Origin: an uncultured Gammaproteobacteria bacterium
Lineage (GTDB): Bacteria > Pseudomonadota > Gammaproteobacteria > PS1 > Pseudothioglobaceae
Reading direction: 5' to 3'
Assembly (NCBI GenBank): GCA_929200175.1
Contig: CAKMYR010000060.1
Span: 1 to 7,028, forward strand
DNA length: 7,028 nucleotides
A program made the position numbers and the translations under genes. A model generated the notes under the pieces. The model was not told the DNA's origin. It made no database searches and saw nothing but the letters and a program-made list of their open reading frames with translations. Positions 6,029-7,028 of the stretch are shown one piece after another. Positions within the stretch are counted from its first letter, which is position 1. Each line of letters opens with the position of its first letter.

Positions 6029-6769
6029 ATGAATAATACAGATTTACTAAGATATTCTAGACAAATTATGTTGCCACAAATTGATATTGAAGGCCAACAA
6101 ATTTTAACAAATATTACTATTTTATTAGTTGGTTTAGGTGGCTTAGGATCTATTTCTTCTATTTATCTTGCCTCTAGTGGAATTGGGCATTTAATTATTG
6201 CTGATTTTGATAAAGTAGAATTATCTAATCTTCAACGCCAAATAGTTCATAATACAAATGATATTGATAAATATAAGGTAGATTCAGCAAAAGATAAAAT
6301 TTTAAAAATTAATCCTAATGTTAAAGTCACTACAATTAAAGATTTAAATCAAAAAAATATAGACTATTGGATTGATAAATCTGATATTGTATTAGATGGA
6401 ACTGATAATTTTGATACACGCTTTCAAATTAATACAGCTTGTGTTAAAAATAAAACTCCATTAGTATCAGCTGCAGTAATTCGTTTTGAAGGGCAATTAT
6501 CAGTTTTTAAAGGTTATAAACAAGACCTGCCTTGTTATCAATGTTTATATCAACCTATTAATGATCGTCAAGAGAATTGCTCTACAAGCGGAGTAATGGC
6601 TCCTGTTGTTGGAATGATTGGCTCATTACAAGCACTACAAGCTATTAAAGTTATACTTAAATTAGACGAGCAATTAGCTGGTAAATTAATGCTAATTGAT
6701 GCACTAGATTTAACTTTTAGAAAAGTTAAAATTTCTAAAAATAAAACTTGTGAAATTTGTAAAAAATAA
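6029..6769 (+). CDS. moeB: MoeB/ThiF-family sulfur-carrier adenylyltransferase, probably MoeB
   Basis: This E1-like enzyme uses ATP to adenylate the C-terminal glycine of a small sulfur-carrier protein: MoaD in molybdenum cofactor synthesis (MoeB) or ThiS in thiamine synthesis (ThiF). The 246-residue length fits both (249 and 251 in E. coli). Visible motifs: LLRYSRQI (6-13), the nucleotide loop GLGGLG (35-40), DFDKVELSNLQRQ (59-71), DGTDNFDTR (123-131) with Asp126 at the Mg-ATP position, the zinc cysteine pairs Cys169/Cys172 and Cys241/Cys244, and APVVGMIGSLQALQAIK (191-207). The N-terminus and NCSTSGV (183-189, with Cys184) look somewhat ThiF-like, whereas GVMAPVVG, IGSLQA and the closing CEIC resemble MoeB. 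No rhodanese domain is attached. No thiamine or molybdopterin genes adjoin, so the carrier is not decided by context. No ribosome site precedes the ATG. Confidence 0.85.
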   Translation: MNNTDLLRYSRQIMLPQIDIEGQQILTNITILLVGLGGLGSISSIYLASSGIGHLIIADFDKVELSNLQRQIVHNTNDIDKYKVDSAKDKILKINPNVKVTTIKDLNQKNIDYWIDKSDIVLDGTDNFDTRFQINTACVKNKTPLVSAAVIRFEGQLSVFKGYKQDLPCYQCLYQPINDRQENCSTSGVMAPVVGMIGSLQALQAIKVILKLDEQLAGKLMLIDALDLTFRKVKISKNKTCEICKK

Positions 6770-6787
6770 AATTATTACAAATTTAAT

Positions 6788-6801
6788 AAATTAGCTAATT
6801 T
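6788..6801. terminator. Palindrome at the convergent moeB/lipA junction, possible weak terminator
   Basis: AAATTAGCTAATTT is a perfect 14-base palindrome overlapping the lipA stop codon, followed on the + strand by two further T residues, giving a run of five. As a hairpin it could form only about five A:U pairs around a 4-base loop, so intrinsic termination would be weak. It could instead be a dyad binding site or chance. Confidence 0.2.
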
Positions 6802-7028
6802 TTATATTAGAATTTTGTAAATCTGCGTGATATGATGATCTAACCATAGGTCCACTTGCTACTTTTGAAAAACCAATTTCTATTGCTATATCTCTATAGT
6901 TATCAAATTGTTCAGGACTGATATATTCTTCTACGGCTAGATGATATTTGCTAGGCTGCAAATATTGCCCCATAGTTATCATATCAACATTATGTTTTTT
7001 TAAATTTAGCAATACATCTATTACTTGT
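6791..7028 (-). CDS. lipA: Lipoyl synthase (LipA), C-terminal end only
   Basis: LipA is a radical-SAM enzyme that inserts two sulfur atoms into protein-bound octanoyl groups, making the lipoyl cofactor of pyruvate and 2-oxoglutarate dehydrogenases and of glycine cleavage. Only the last 78 or so codons are in the window; the frame stays open to the right edge, so the gene begins beyond it and the internal TTG near 7012 is not a true start. The visible part carries the family's C-terminal hallmarks: DMITMGQYLQPS, then HLAVEEYISPEQF, GFSKVASGPMVRSSYHAD. The last block holds the RSSYHAD sequence, whose first serine ligates the auxiliary iron-sulfur cluster in LipA. The radical-SAM and auxiliary cysteine motifs lie outside the window. 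The gene converges on moeB with 21 bases between the stops. Reading intact through the visible end suggests a functional gene. Confidence 0.95.
   Translation of the reverse strand, partial: QVIDVLLNLKKHNVDMITMGQYLQPSKYHLAVEEYISPEQFDNYRDIAIEIGFSKVASGPMVRSSYHADLQNSNIKIS

Noticed and set aside
6791..7012. A complete 73-residue small protein starting at an internal TTG
   Set aside because: The sequence is the lipoyl synthase C-terminus and the frame stays open past the TTG to the window edge, so it is a truncated view of a larger gene.
1..7028. tRNA or rRNA genes, CRISPR array, insertion sequence, phage or toxin-antitoxin content
   Set aside because: I saw no cloverleaf-like segment, regularly spaced repeats, transposase, integrase or terminal inverted repeats; nearly every base belongs to an identified gene.

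Overview
The window is a compact, very AT-rich stretch (G+C roughly a quarter by eye, lowest on the right-hand side) from a bacterium using the standard bacterial code: TGA serves as a stop in two genes and tryptophan is TGG. The order pheS-pheT-ihfA is the typical gammaproteobacterial arrangement, and the protein families fit a gammaproteobacterium. Low G+C, near-zero intergenic space and overlapping genes suggest a streamlined or host-associated lineage, but that is inference and I cannot name the organism. No stretch longer than about 35 bases lacks a gene.

Left part (1-3902, + strand): the C-terminal end of a glycine-zipper (SlyB/PcP-like) envelope protein, then pheS (TTG start), pheT (4-base overlap with pheS) and ihfA (4 bases after pheT). 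PheS and PheT together form phenylalanyl-tRNA synthetase; IhfA is one subunit of the DNA-bending protein IHF. All four probably share a transcript, because the largest gap is 9 bases.

Middle part (3903-5993, - strand): a tightly packed set reading right to left, consisting of an AlkD-like DNA alkylation repair protein, a small stand-alone NIF3/YqfO C-terminal-domain protein and an AI-2E-family membrane permease. They overlap by 14 and 4 bases and look translationally coupled. Their last stop codon directly abuts the ihfA stop.

Right part (6029-7028): a MoeB/ThiF-type adenylyltransferase on the + strand, transcribed divergently from the AlkD-like gene across about 35 bases, then the C-terminal third or less of lipoyl synthase (lipA) on the - strand, running off the window. 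Both convergent junctions carry AT-only or nearly AT-only palindromes that may act as weak bidirectional terminators.

Overall this is housekeeping and small accessory gene content. I found no mobile element, CRISPR array, RNA gene or evident new system. The points worth a second look concern gene compaction, an unusual pheS start, a loss of the usual neighbours of pheST, and the small divergent and convergent junctions.
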